Shown here: in pieces, positions 1 through 5,200 of the stretch | Numbering within the stretch: position 1 is the first letter of the stretch | How the letters are laid out: each line of letters starts with the position of its first letter | Position numbers and translations under genes: made by a program | Assembly (NCBI GenBank): GCA_017543415.1 | Contig: JAFYGD010000104.1 | Location: forward strand, 1 to 5,200 | Source of the DNA: Eubacterium sp. | Lineage (GTDB): Bacteria; Bacillota; Clostridia; Oscillospirales; Acutalibacteraceae | DNA length: 5,200 nt | Direction: 5' to 3' | The notes under the pieces: model-generated | Seen by the model: only the letters and a program-made list of their open reading frames with translations | What the model was told of the DNA's origin: nothing | The model's database searches: none

Positions 1-1241
1 GACCCCAGAGCAAGTTCGGTTATAAGGACTTTATTCCCATGTTCAGGGGCGAAAAATTCAGCGCAGACGAATGGGTAAGCCTTTTCAAAAAGGCGGGCGC
101 TAGGTACGTTATGCCCGTTTGCGAGCATCACGACGGTTTTGCCATGTACGATACCGAGTTCAATGAGTGGAACGCCGTAAAAATGGGTCCCTGCCGCGAC
201 GTAATAGGTGAAATCAAAGCCGCCTGCGATGAAAAGGGACTTACCTTTTGCGGCTCAACTCACCGCGCGGAGCATTACTTCTTTATGAACCCCGGAAGAA
301 GCATTGAAAGCGACGTTAATGACGATAATTACAGGGATTTCTACGGTCCCGCAGTTACGGTTCATGACCTTATGGGCAGCGCAACCTTCAAGTCAACCGA
401 GGATACTTATGCCGAAGGCGCAAGCGACGAATGGATGGAAGACTGGATGGTCCGCACCTGCGAGCTTATAGATAAATATCAGCCCGCAATTGTGTACTTT
501 GACTGGTGGATTCACAATCACTCCTTTAAACCTTATCTAAAAAAAATAGCTGCTTATTATTATAACCGTGCAGAGGAATGGGGCAAGGAGGTTACCATTA
601 ACTATAAGCATGAGGCGTTTCCGCCGACGGTTGCGACCTTTGACGTTGAAAGGGGAGCCCTTACGGGTATCTCACCCGTTCCGTGGCAGACCGATACCGC
701 TATCGGTAAGCACTCCTGGGGCTATACCAAAGCAAACAGATATAAGAATTCAAGGCAGCTTATCTGCGATTTGATTGATATTGTAAGTAAAAACGGCATG
801 CTCCTCCTTAACGTCGGCCCCAAGCCTGACGGTACAATTACTCCGCAGGAAACAAAGGTTCTCCTTGAAATAGGCGAGTGGCTTGAAAAGAACGGTGAGG
901 GCATCTACGGCACCACCTTCTGGAAGCAGTTCGGCGAAGGCAAGGTAAACGCGGAGGATGGCTTCTTTAAGGATAATAACGAAAAGCGCTATACAAAGCG
1001 CGATTTCCGCTTTACCTATAAAAACGGCTATCTTTATGCATTTCAGATGCGCCCCGACGGCAGGGACGTTTCAATTAAATGCCTTAAAAGAAAGGCGCAG
1101 CACGATTTCCTTATCGAATCGGTAACGCTTCTTGAAACAGGCAGGAAGCTTGATTTTGACAGAACGGAAAAAGAGCTTCTTATCAAAACAGAGGGCTATA
1201 AGAGTTCAAAGCCCATATGCTTCAAAATAGAAATCAGCTAA
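1..1241 (+). CDS. Alpha-L-fucosidase, GH29 family (5' truncated by window edge)
   Basis: Hydrolyses terminal alpha-linked L-fucose from glycans by the retaining mechanism of GH29. The frame is open to the left edge (first full codon at base 3), so the Met at base 39 is internal: the residues before it (SKFGYKDFIPMF) already match the family. Of 412 visible residues, EHHDGF (41-46) is the conserved active-site strand and YFDWW contains the likely nucleophile Asp167. Glu216 in DVERG, about 50 residues later, is a plausible acid/base, with Glu204 as an alternative. PWQTD (227-231), SWGY (238-241) and the block around LLLNVGPKPDG are typical GH29 signatures. From about residue 310 the protein becomes the C-terminal beta-sandwich. 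Compared with a usual length of about 450-490 residues, roughly 50-80 N-terminal residues are missing, so a signal peptide cannot be judged. A cysteine synthase gene follows after 13 bases, probably on the same transcript. The family call is firm; linkage specificity is unknown. Confidence 0.93.
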   Translation, partial: PQSKFGYKDFIPMFRGEKFSADEWVSLFKKAGARYVMPVCEHHDGFAMYDTEFNEWNAVKMGPCRDVIGEIKAACDEKGLTFCGSTHRAEHYFFMNPGRSIESDVNDDNYRDFYGPAVTVHDLMGSATFKSTEDTYAEGASDEWMEDWMVRTCELIDKYQPAIVYFDWWIHNHSFKPYLKKIAAYYYNRAEEWGKEVTINYKHEAFPPTVATFDVERGALTGISPVPWQTDTAIGKHSWGYTKANRYKNSRQLICDLIDIVSKNGMLLLNVGPKPDGTITPQETKVLLEIGEWLEKNGEGIYGTTFWKQFGEGKVNAEDGFFKDNNEKRYTKRDFRFTYKNGYLYAFQMRPDGRDVSIKCLKRKAQHDFLIESVTLLETGRKLDFDRTEKELLIKTEGYKSSKPICFKIEIS

Positions 1242-1242
1242 A

Positions 1243-1247
1243 AAGGA
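1243..1247 (+). promoter_or_regulatory. Ribosome binding site of the cysteine synthase gene
   Basis: AAGGA lies 7 bases before the ATG at 1255 and directly after the fucosidase stop codon (1239-1241). No room for a separate promoter exists in the 13-base gap, which supports co-transcription with the fucosidase gene. Confidence 0.7.
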
Positions 1248-1254
1248 AAAAACA

Positions 1255-2181
1255 ATGGTTTGTAATACAATTCTTGATGCAATCGGCCATACGCCGATGA
1301 TTAAACTTAACCGCCTTGCGCCAAAGGACGGCGCCCAGATTTTCGTTAAGTACGAGGGCGTAAATATCGGCGGCTCAATTAAAACCCGAACCGCTTACAA
1401 TATGCTTAAACGCGCAACGGAAAAAGGCGTTATTAATGAAAACTCTATTATTGTTGAGCCGACAAGCGGCAATCAGGGAATAGGAATTGCCCTTGTAGGC
1501 GCAGTTATGGGCTATAAGGTTAAAATAATTATGCCCGATTCCGTTTCGGAAGAGCGCCGCAAGCTTATTAAAAACTACGGCGCAGAGGTTATTCTTATCC
1601 ACGATGACGGCGATATCGGCAAGTGCATTGCCGAATGTATTGCCCTTGCGGATAAAATGAACAAAGAGGATGAAAACGTTTTCGTTCCCTCACAGTTTGA
1701 TAATCCCGATAACCCCAAGGCGCATATTTACTATACCGCAACGGAAATTCTTGAACAGGTAAACTGTGATATAGACGGCTTTTGCAGCGGTGTCGGTACG
1801 GGCGGTACAATAAGCGGTATCGGCGAGGTGCTTAAAAGGCAGAACCCCGCAATCACAATCTGGGCTGTTGAGCCTGCGGACGCGGCAATTTTAAGCGGCG
1901 GCGCAGTAGGTACTCATCTTCAGATGGGTATCGGAGACGGCTTAATCCCCGAAAACCTCAACACAAAAATCTATGATAATATCTGCGTTGTTTCGGATAA
2001 AGAAGCAATTGAAACCGCCCGCCGCCTTGCAAGCGAGGAGGGTATAATGTGCGGTATTTCAAGCGGCTCAAACGTTGCCGCCGCAATTAAGCTTGCAAAG
2101 CGTCTCGGTAAGGGTAAAACGGTTGTTACCGTTCTTCCCGATACGGGCGAGCGCTATTTCAGTACGGTATTATTTGATTAA
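1255..2181 (+). CDS. cysK: PLP-dependent cysteine synthase family protein (CysK-like)
   Basis: Fold-type II PLP enzyme, by family a cytoplasmic O-acetylserine sulfhydrylase making cysteine from O-acetylserine and sulfide. It is 308 residues, the normal CysK length, and lacks extra regulatory domains. The PLP lysine is Lys43 in GGSIKTR. The substrate-binding loop is TSGNQG (70-75), the PLP phosphate loop is GTGGT (181-185), GIGDG (225-229) matches the usual GIG-G segment, and PDTGERY (295-301) is the C-terminal cofactor motif. Two loops deviate: SIKTR replaces the common S-V/I-K-D-R, and TSGNQG replaces TSGNTG, so the acceptor or donor substrate may differ from classical CysK. The ATG is preceded by AAGGA at 1243-1247 with 7 bases of spacing. 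The gene starts 13 bases after the fucosidase stop and is followed by a small T-tailed hairpin. Cystathionine beta-synthase-like or O-phosphoserine-using relatives remain possible; the symbol indicates the family only. Confidence 0.85.
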   Translation: MVCNTILDAIGHTPMIKLNRLAPKDGAQIFVKYEGVNIGGSIKTRTAYNMLKRATEKGVINENSIIVEPTSGNQGIGIALVGAVMGYKVKIIMPDSVSEERRKLIKNYGAEVILIHDDGDIGKCIAECIALADKMNKEDENVFVPSQFDNPDNPKAHIYYTATEILEQVNCDIDGFCSGVGTGGTISGIGEVLKRQNPAITIWAVEPADAAILSGGAVGTHLQMGIGDGLIPENLNTKIYDNICVVSDKEAIETARRLASEEGIMCGISSGSNVAAAIKLAKRLGKGKTVVTVLPDTGERYFSTVLFD

Positions 2182-2184
2182 CGG

Positions 2185-2206
2185 GAGGGCGTGTTGCCCT
2201 CTTTTT
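2185..2206 (+). terminator. Small intrinsic terminator-like hairpin (possible attenuator)
   Basis: GAGGGC (2185-2190) pairs perfectly with GCCCTC (2196-2201) around the loop GTGTT, and five T residues follow (2202-2206). This is the form of a factor-independent terminator with a short 6-bp stem. It begins four bases after the cysteine synthase stop and ends just before the ribosome binding site of the esterase gene. It may end transcripts partially and so lower esterase expression, or act as a 3' stabilising hairpin. No promoter is evident between it and the esterase start, so complete termination is unlikely unless the esterase has a promoter inside the preceding gene. Confidence 0.5.
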
Positions 2207-2207
2207 C

Positions 2208-2211
2208 GGAG
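2208..2211 (+). promoter_or_regulatory. Ribosome binding site that fixes the esterase start
   Basis: GGAG lies 7 bases upstream of the ATG at 2219. The same frame stays open upstream to a Met codon at 2075, but that stretch overlaps the conserved end of the cysteine synthase gene and encodes no recognisable protein. The site at 2208 therefore selects 2219 as the start. Confidence 0.75.
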
Positions 2212-2218
2212 AATTATT

Positions 2219-2947
2219 ATGAAAACCCAAGAGATAATAATCAATAAAGAACGCAATGCAGTGCTTACCGCTTATATTCAGAAAACGGGCGGTGAATTCA
2301 GCAATATAAAAAAACGCCCGGCAATTATTGTTCTGCCCGGCGGGGCTTATGAATTCTGTTCTGACAGGGAAGCTGACCCCATTGCTCTTGTTTATCTTAA
2401 AGCAGGCTTTCAGTCGTTTGTTTTAAGGTATTCGGTTTCAGAGCATAAAGCGTGGCCTAATCCGCTTGAAGATTATGAAAAAGCGTATAAGCTTATCTGT
2501 GAAAACAGTGAAGAGTGGGGAGTCGATGCAGAGCGGATTGCCGTCATCGGCTTTTCCGCAGGCGGCCACCTTGCAGGCTGTGCGGCAACCGTTTCCGCCT
2601 GTAAGCCGCGCGCCGCAATTCTCGGCTATCCCGTTTTGAACAGAGCAACTGCAGACAGGTACAGTACCGCCGCTCCCGACGTTACAGAATGTGTTGATAA
2701 AAACACCTGCCCCTGTTTTGTTTTTGCAAGCAGGAACGATACTACGGTACCTATTGAAAACACAATAGAATTTATTAACGCTCTTAACAAAAACAGCGTA
2801 GGCTTTGAGTGCCATATTTACAGCGATGCTCCCCACGGCTTCTCCGTTGCGGATGAAACCGTAAACGCAATGGAAATGGATATGTGCCAAAGAACGCCCA
2901 ACTGGACTTCAGACAGCGTTTCATGGCTTAAAGAAATACTTAAATAA
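2219..2947 (+). CDS. Alpha/beta hydrolase, small esterase (acetyl-xylan-esterase-like)
   Basis: A 242-residue serine hydrolase, probably removing acetyl or other acyl groups from carbohydrates or small esters. Substrate assignment is by family resemblance and neighbourhood only. After a short N-terminal segment, PAIIVLPGGAY (34-44) supplies the oxyanion-hole Gly-Gly. The nucleophile elbow is GFSAGG with Ser113, the acid is Asp174 in SRNDTTVP, and the base is His206 in APHGFS, so the triad is complete and in the usual order. No signal peptide or membrane segment is visible, suggesting a cytoplasmic enzyme acting on imported oligosaccharides. The start at 2219 is chosen for its GGAG site and because homology begins after it. 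It follows the cysteine synthase gene by 37 bases and is the last plus-strand gene before a convergent terminator. With the fucosidase two genes upstream it suggests a glycan-use cluster. A peptidase-like or lipase-like role cannot be excluded. Confidence 0.88.
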   Translation: MKTQEIIINKERNAVLTAYIQKTGGEFSNIKKRPAIIVLPGGAYEFCSDREADPIALVYLKAGFQSFVLRYSVSEHKAWPNPLEDYEKAYKLICENSEEWGVDAERIAVIGFSAGGHLAGCAATVSACKPRAAILGYPVLNRATADRYSTAAPDVTECVDKNTCPCFVFASRNDTTVPIENTIEFINALNKNSVGFECHIYSDAPHGFSVADETVNAMEMDMCQRTPNWTSDSVSWLKEILK

Positions 2948-2973
2948 AAAAACGGCTGTTTAAGCCGTTTTTT
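2947..2973. terminator. Bidirectional intrinsic terminator between convergent genes
   Basis: An 11-bp perfect stem pairs 2947-2957 (six A then CGGCT) with 2963-2973 (AGCCG then six T), with the loop GTTTA at 2958-2962. Because the stem has an A-tract on one side and a T-tract on the other, it reads as a terminator with a U-tail on either strand. The esterase stop codon (2945-2947) touches one foot of the stem, and the stop of the minus-strand membrane protein gene (2972-2974) overlaps the other. It therefore ends both operons with almost no untranslated 3' sequence. Confidence 0.88.
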
Positions 2974-3517
2974 ATTTTATGTCTATAACTATGTAATTCT
3001 TTTCGCTTGCCTTTTCAAGGGTGAGCTTAAAGCCTCTTTTGCTGAACAGACAGCGCTGAACCGCTCCGCCTTTAACCTGTGTAAACGGCTCTTCGCTTTC
3101 TTCCTTAGGCTTTCCGTATTTTTTAATAAGGAGCTCCCTTATTTCCTCGTATCCAAATTCGGAGCTGTGGATATAAATGTTATACGCCTTTTTAACAACC
3201 TCGCCGAGATCCTCTTTAAAGTAAACGCTGCCGTCAGCAGGCTTGTCAAAAAGCGTTCCCTCAAACGGAGCCTGAAGAAAGCCGCCTTTTTCAACAAGAT
3301 ACTTTTCGTTAATTCCTGTTTCGGCAGGGCTTTTTTTAAGCCAGCTTACCAGTTCAAGTACGTCGCCCGCAGGATAAAGCTCTTCTTTTTCCGGTTCGTT
3401 ATCCTTCTTGCCCAAAGCAGTGCTGCTCTTCATATACTTGATGTAAATTACAAGTATTGCAAGGCAAATAAGAATCATTAAAACCAGAATGATTACGGAA
3501 ATAGTAGTGTTGTTCAT
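2972..3517 (-). CDS. Hypothetical protein with one N-terminal membrane segment
   Basis: I do not recognise this 181-residue protein. Residues 6-26 form one strongly hydrophobic helix rich in Ile, Leu and Val. The seven residues before it carry no charge, while KYMK and later KK follow it, so the positive-inside rule favours a cytoplasmic C-terminal domain (N-out, C-in). A charged Glu/Lys linker (about 37-47) leads to a mixed alpha/beta region of about 130 residues. That region includes a helix and turn ending in IKKYGKP (131-137) and a final strand pair ending in YIVIDIK. No catalytic motif, lipobox or cysteine pair is evident. The ATG is preceded by GGAGGA at 3523-3528. The gene starts 12 bases after the stop of the translation factor-nuclease gene, so the two are probably one transcript. 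Its stop lies in the shared terminator stem. Being real is well supported by its ribosome binding site, operon spacing and terminator; function is unknown. Confidence 0.8.
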   Translation of the reverse strand: MNNTTISVIILVLMILICLAILVIYIKYMKSSTALGKKDNEPEKEELYPAGDVLELVSWLKKSPAETGINEKYLVEKGGFLQAPFEGTLFDKPADGSVYFKEDLGEVVKKAYNIYIHSSEFGYEEIRELLIKKYGKPKEESEEPFTQVKGGAVQRCLFSKRGFKLTLEKASEKNYIVIDIK

Positions 3518-3522
3518 AAAAA

Positions 3523-3528
3523 TCCTCC
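3523..3528 (-). promoter_or_regulatory. Strong ribosome binding site of the membrane protein gene
   Basis: On the minus strand GGAGGA lies 5 bases before the ATG at 3517 and begins one base after the TAA stop (3530-3532) of the upstream gene. The 12-base gap leaves no space for a promoter and suggests translational coupling to the translation factor-nuclease gene. Confidence 0.75.
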
Positions 3529-3529
3529 G

Positions 3530-3955
3530 TTAATAGCTTTTTGCTATTATCTCTCTTATTTCGGCTTCAAGCTGTTCTACCTCCGCTTTGAATTCCCTTG
3601 AAGAAACTCTCAACGCTCCGCCGCCGAGAATTATCAGCTGTTCAAGTGCGTCGGAGGTAACAACCCTTACCTTGTGTTTTCTCGCAAGCGAGTGTGAAAC
3701 CTTTTCTATATACATATCAGCCGTTTCGGCTTCCTTGGTATATACAATGTTAATATTGTCAATTTTTTCAACCTCGCGCGTGCCTTTGACCTTGTAAGCG
3801 TCAAAAACGGCAATAACCTCGCATTTTTTATAACCCTGGTAGTTGCAAAGAATGTTGATTAATGCGTTACGCGCCGCGTCAATGTTTTCCTCTGAAAGCT
3901 CTTTTAGCTTATCCCATGAAAAGATTACGTTGTACCCGTCAACCAAAAGGTATTC
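3530..3955 (-). other. NYN (YacP/Rae1-like) endoribonuclease domain within the fusion protein
   Basis: This sub-region encodes the last 141 residues of the translation-factor gene. It begins with the strand EYLLVDGYNVI and ends in a charged helix rich in Glu. Candidate metal-binding aspartates are encoded at 3938-3940 (VDGYN), 3800-3802 (VFDAY), 3716-3718 (ETAD) and 3650-3652 (TSD), the pattern expected of a PIN/NYN active site. Compared with my recollection of stand-alone Rae1 (about 170 residues), the domain is complete through the core but stops shortly after the last helix, lacking the extra C-terminal tail. Confidence 0.85.
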
Positions 3956-5200
3956 GGGGCTCTCGTATTTCGGCGGCTTTGGCTTGTGCGGCGTGCTTTC
4001 TGCTTTTTCGGTAAGGTTGAAATGTGTTTCCTGCGGCGCGCCCGATGTCTTAATCGGGCCGTAGGTCGCCTCAAATATCTTTATAAGCTCTTTGTCAAGC
4101 GCAAATAAATCCTTTTCCTTTTTGTAGCCTCCGAGCTTTGCTCTGTAGCTTTCTGTGCTTTGCTTCGGCGGTGAAAGCGCGCTCGGCAGGTGCATATGGC
4201 TTTTAACCTCGTTCCATTTTACGTTGTAGCCCGCGCCGTGCGAACAGAAAACGGAATCCGCCGTGTTTTCAACGTCTGAGTCGCAGTAGTAGCCAATGCT
4301 TTCTATAACCTCTTTTTCGTTGTGGCAGACGTCGTAGCCCTTCAGCGCGCAGGAAAGCCGTCCCTTGCCGTGCGTGTAAGCAATTACCTCCTTCGTGTAA
4401 TCGCTCATTTCAAAAACGGGCGCCGTGCCTTTGATTACTGTCGTTTCACCCTGCGCCTCGGGCGGCTCAAAGCTTCCGCACATTTTCTGTATGTCCGAAA
4501 GCGCGCGCCCCGTGTTTTCGGTAGGTATTTCAAGGGTGAATTCGTATATCGGTTCAAGCAGTACGGATTCAGCCGAGCGCAGCCCCTGCCTTACAGCACG
4601 GTAAGTAGCCTGGCGGAAATCGCCGCCCTCCGTGTGCTTTGGGTGAGCTCTTCCGCTTGCAAGGCTTATTTCCATATCCGTTATCGGCGAGCCCGTAAGA
4701 ACGCCTATATGCGTTTTTTCGTGCAGGTGGGTAAGTATAAGCCGCTGCCAGTTTTTATCAAGCAAATCCTCTTTGCACTGCGATTTGAAAACAAGCCCGC
4801 TTCCGCGTTCAAGCGGCTTGAGAACAAGGTGAACCTCTGCATAATGGCGCAGCGGTTCAAAGTGGCCTATGCCTTCAACCGTGTTTTTAATTGTTTCCTT
4901 GTAAATTATATTTCCCTTTCCGAAGCTTATGTTAATTCCAAAGCGCTCTGCAAATAAAGCTTTAAGAACCTCAAGCTGAATTTCTCCCATCAGCTGAACC
5001 TGAATTTCCTTTGTTCTTTCGTTCCATACTACCTTGAGCAGCGGGTCCTCGGCTTCAAGGATTTTCATTTTCATAAGCGCCGTGTGTGCGTCGGTACCGT
5101 CTGGCAGCTCAACTCTGTATGTAAGAACGGGTGCAAGCAGCGGAGAAACCGTGCCCGTTTCAAAGCCGAGCCCGTCGCCTGCGTTAGCAAAGCTTATCCC
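3530..5200 (-). CDS. Tet(M)/EF-G-like translation factor fused to a Rae1/YacP-type NYN ribonuclease (5' truncated by window edge)
   Basis: The frame is open to the right edge with no stop, and codons upstream of the Met at 5074 (ending in LLAPVLTYRVELPDG) match the end of EF-G/Tet(M) domain II, so that Met is internal. The 556 visible residues hold: domain II tail (1-40); domain III (about 42-115, with MGEIQLEV); domain IV (about 116-215, with HTEGGDFRQATYRAVRQGL); domain V (about 216-295); a Tet(M)-like extension with SVFCSHGAGY (about 292-340); a Pro/Lys-rich linker (341-415); and a C-terminal NYN domain (416-556). The NYN part resembles B. subtilis Rae1/YacP throughout (LLVDGYN, VFDAYKVKG, TKEAETAD, VVTSD, GGGALRVSSREF). 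It keeps four acidic residues at 421, 467, 495 and 517 (D of VDGYN, VFDAY, ETAD, TSD). The GTPase domain must lie outside. Rae1 cuts mRNA in the ribosomal A site and Tet(M)-like factors bind there, so a ribosome-directed nuclease is the inferred role. Tetracycline resistance is the usual automatic label but is doubtful here. Confidence 0.9.
   Translation of the reverse strand, partial: GISFANAGDGLGFETGTVSPLLAPVLTYRVELPDGTDAHTALMKMKILEAEDPLLKVVWNERTKEIQVQLMGEIQLEVLKALFAERFGINISFGKGNIIYKETIKNTVEGIGHFEPLRHYAEVHLVLKPLERGSGLVFKSQCKEDLLDKNWQRLILTHLHEKTHIGVLTGSPITDMEISLASGRAHPKHTEGGDFRQATYRAVRQGLRSAESVLLEPIYEFTLEIPTENTGRALSDIQKMCGSFEPPEAQGETTVIKGTAPVFEMSDYTKEVIAYTHGKGRLSCALKGYDVCHNEKEVIESIGYYCDSDVENTADSVFCSHGAGYNVKWNEVKSHMHLPSALSPPKQSTESYRAKLGGYKKEKDLFALDKELIKIFEATYGPIKTSGAPQETHFNLTEKAESTPHKPKPPKYESPEYLLVDGYNVIFSWDKLKELSEENIDAARNALINILCNYQGYKKCEVIAVFDAYKVKGTREVEKIDNINIVYTKEAETADMYIEKVSHSLARKHKVRVVTSDALEQLIILGGGALRVSSREFKAEVEQLEAEIREIIAKSY

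Noticed and set aside
39..41. ATG as the start of the fucosidase.
   Set aside because: The frame is open to the left edge, and the residues before this Met match GH29 family sequence; the family also needs an N-terminal portion of the barrel that is missing here.
2075..2218. Upstream in-frame extension of the esterase to a Met at 2075 (48 extra residues).
   Set aside because: It overlaps the conserved C-terminal motifs of the cysteine synthase, has no recognisable protein content, and a good GGAG site sits in front of the ATG at 2219.
2438..2890. Minus-strand open frame of 150 codons opposite the esterase.
   Set aside because: It is antisense to the catalytic core of the alpha/beta hydrolase, has a Cys/Gly-rich low-meaning translation, and has no operon context.
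3167..3481. Plus-strand open frame of 104 codons opposite the membrane protein gene.
   Set aside because: The minus-strand gene has a strong ribosome binding site, a clear membrane helix, close spacing to its upstream partner and a terminator; the plus frame has none of these.
4322..4957. Plus-strand open frame of 211 codons opposite the translation factor gene.
   Set aside because: It lies wholly antisense to conserved domains III-V, its translation is Arg/Phe/Ala-rich with no recognisable domain, and no convincing ribosome binding site precedes it; it is a shadow of the real gene.
5072..5074. Met as the start of the translation factor-nuclease gene.
   Set aside because: The 42 codons upstream to the right edge are open and match the end of EF-G/Tet(M) domain II, and no ribosome binding site precedes this codon.
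3530..5200. Acquired tetracycline-resistance gene on a mobile element.
   Set aside because: The Tet(M) tip-loop signature is absent, a nuclease domain is fused, and no transposase, integrase, inverted repeats or attachment sites are visible in the window.
1..5200. CRISPR arrays, tRNA or rRNA genes, insertion sequences, long direct or inverted repeats.
   Set aside because: I scanned for them and saw none; almost all bases belong to five genes, and the longest non-coding gap is 37 bases.

Overview
The window looks like chromosomal DNA of an anaerobic, probably gut-associated Clostridia (Bacillota) bacterium. This is inferred from mid-range base composition, strong GGAG/AGGA-type ribosome binding sites, tightly packed genes, host or plant glycan enzymes, and a Tet(M)-like translation factor joined to a YacP/Rae1-type nuclease domain, which is a Bacillota family. 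I cannot name a genus from the sequence.

Left half, plus strand (1-2947): three genes in the same direction with gaps of 13 and 37 bases. The first is the C-terminal 412 residues of a GH29 alpha-L-fucosidase whose start lies left of the window. Next is a complete PLP-dependent cysteine synthase family protein (308 aa) with two non-canonical active-site loops. The third is a complete 242-aa alpha/beta hydrolase of the small esterase (acetyl-xylan-esterase-like) type. A small hairpin followed by T5 sits between the cysteine synthase and the esterase and may attenuate transcription. The fucosidase and esterase fit a glycan-degradation role (removing fucose and acyl decorations); the link to cysteine synthesis is unclear.

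Middle (2947-2973): a compact A-tract/T-tract hairpin serves both converging transcripts. The stop codons of both flanking genes touch or lie in its stem.

Right half, minus strand (2972-5200): a two-gene unit read from right to left. The upstream gene is a large translation-factor protein whose GTPase domain lies beyond the right edge. The window shows the end of domain II, domains III to V, a Tet(M)-like C-terminal extension, a linker and a complete Rae1/YacP-like NYN ribonuclease domain with its acidic residues intact. Its stop is followed by a 12-base gap, containing a strong ribosome binding site, and then a 181-aa protein of unknown function with one N-terminal membrane segment.

The most interesting object is the translation factor-nuclease fusion. 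Rae1 of Bacillus subtilis is known as an endoribonuclease that cuts mRNA in the ribosomal A site. Here such a domain is covalently attached to a factor of the family that binds that same site. The domain IV tip loop lacks the Ser-Pro-Val that Tet(M) uses against tetracycline. I therefore read it as a possible ribosome-rescue or translation-coupled mRNA-cleavage factor rather than a drug-resistance gene. That reading is inference.
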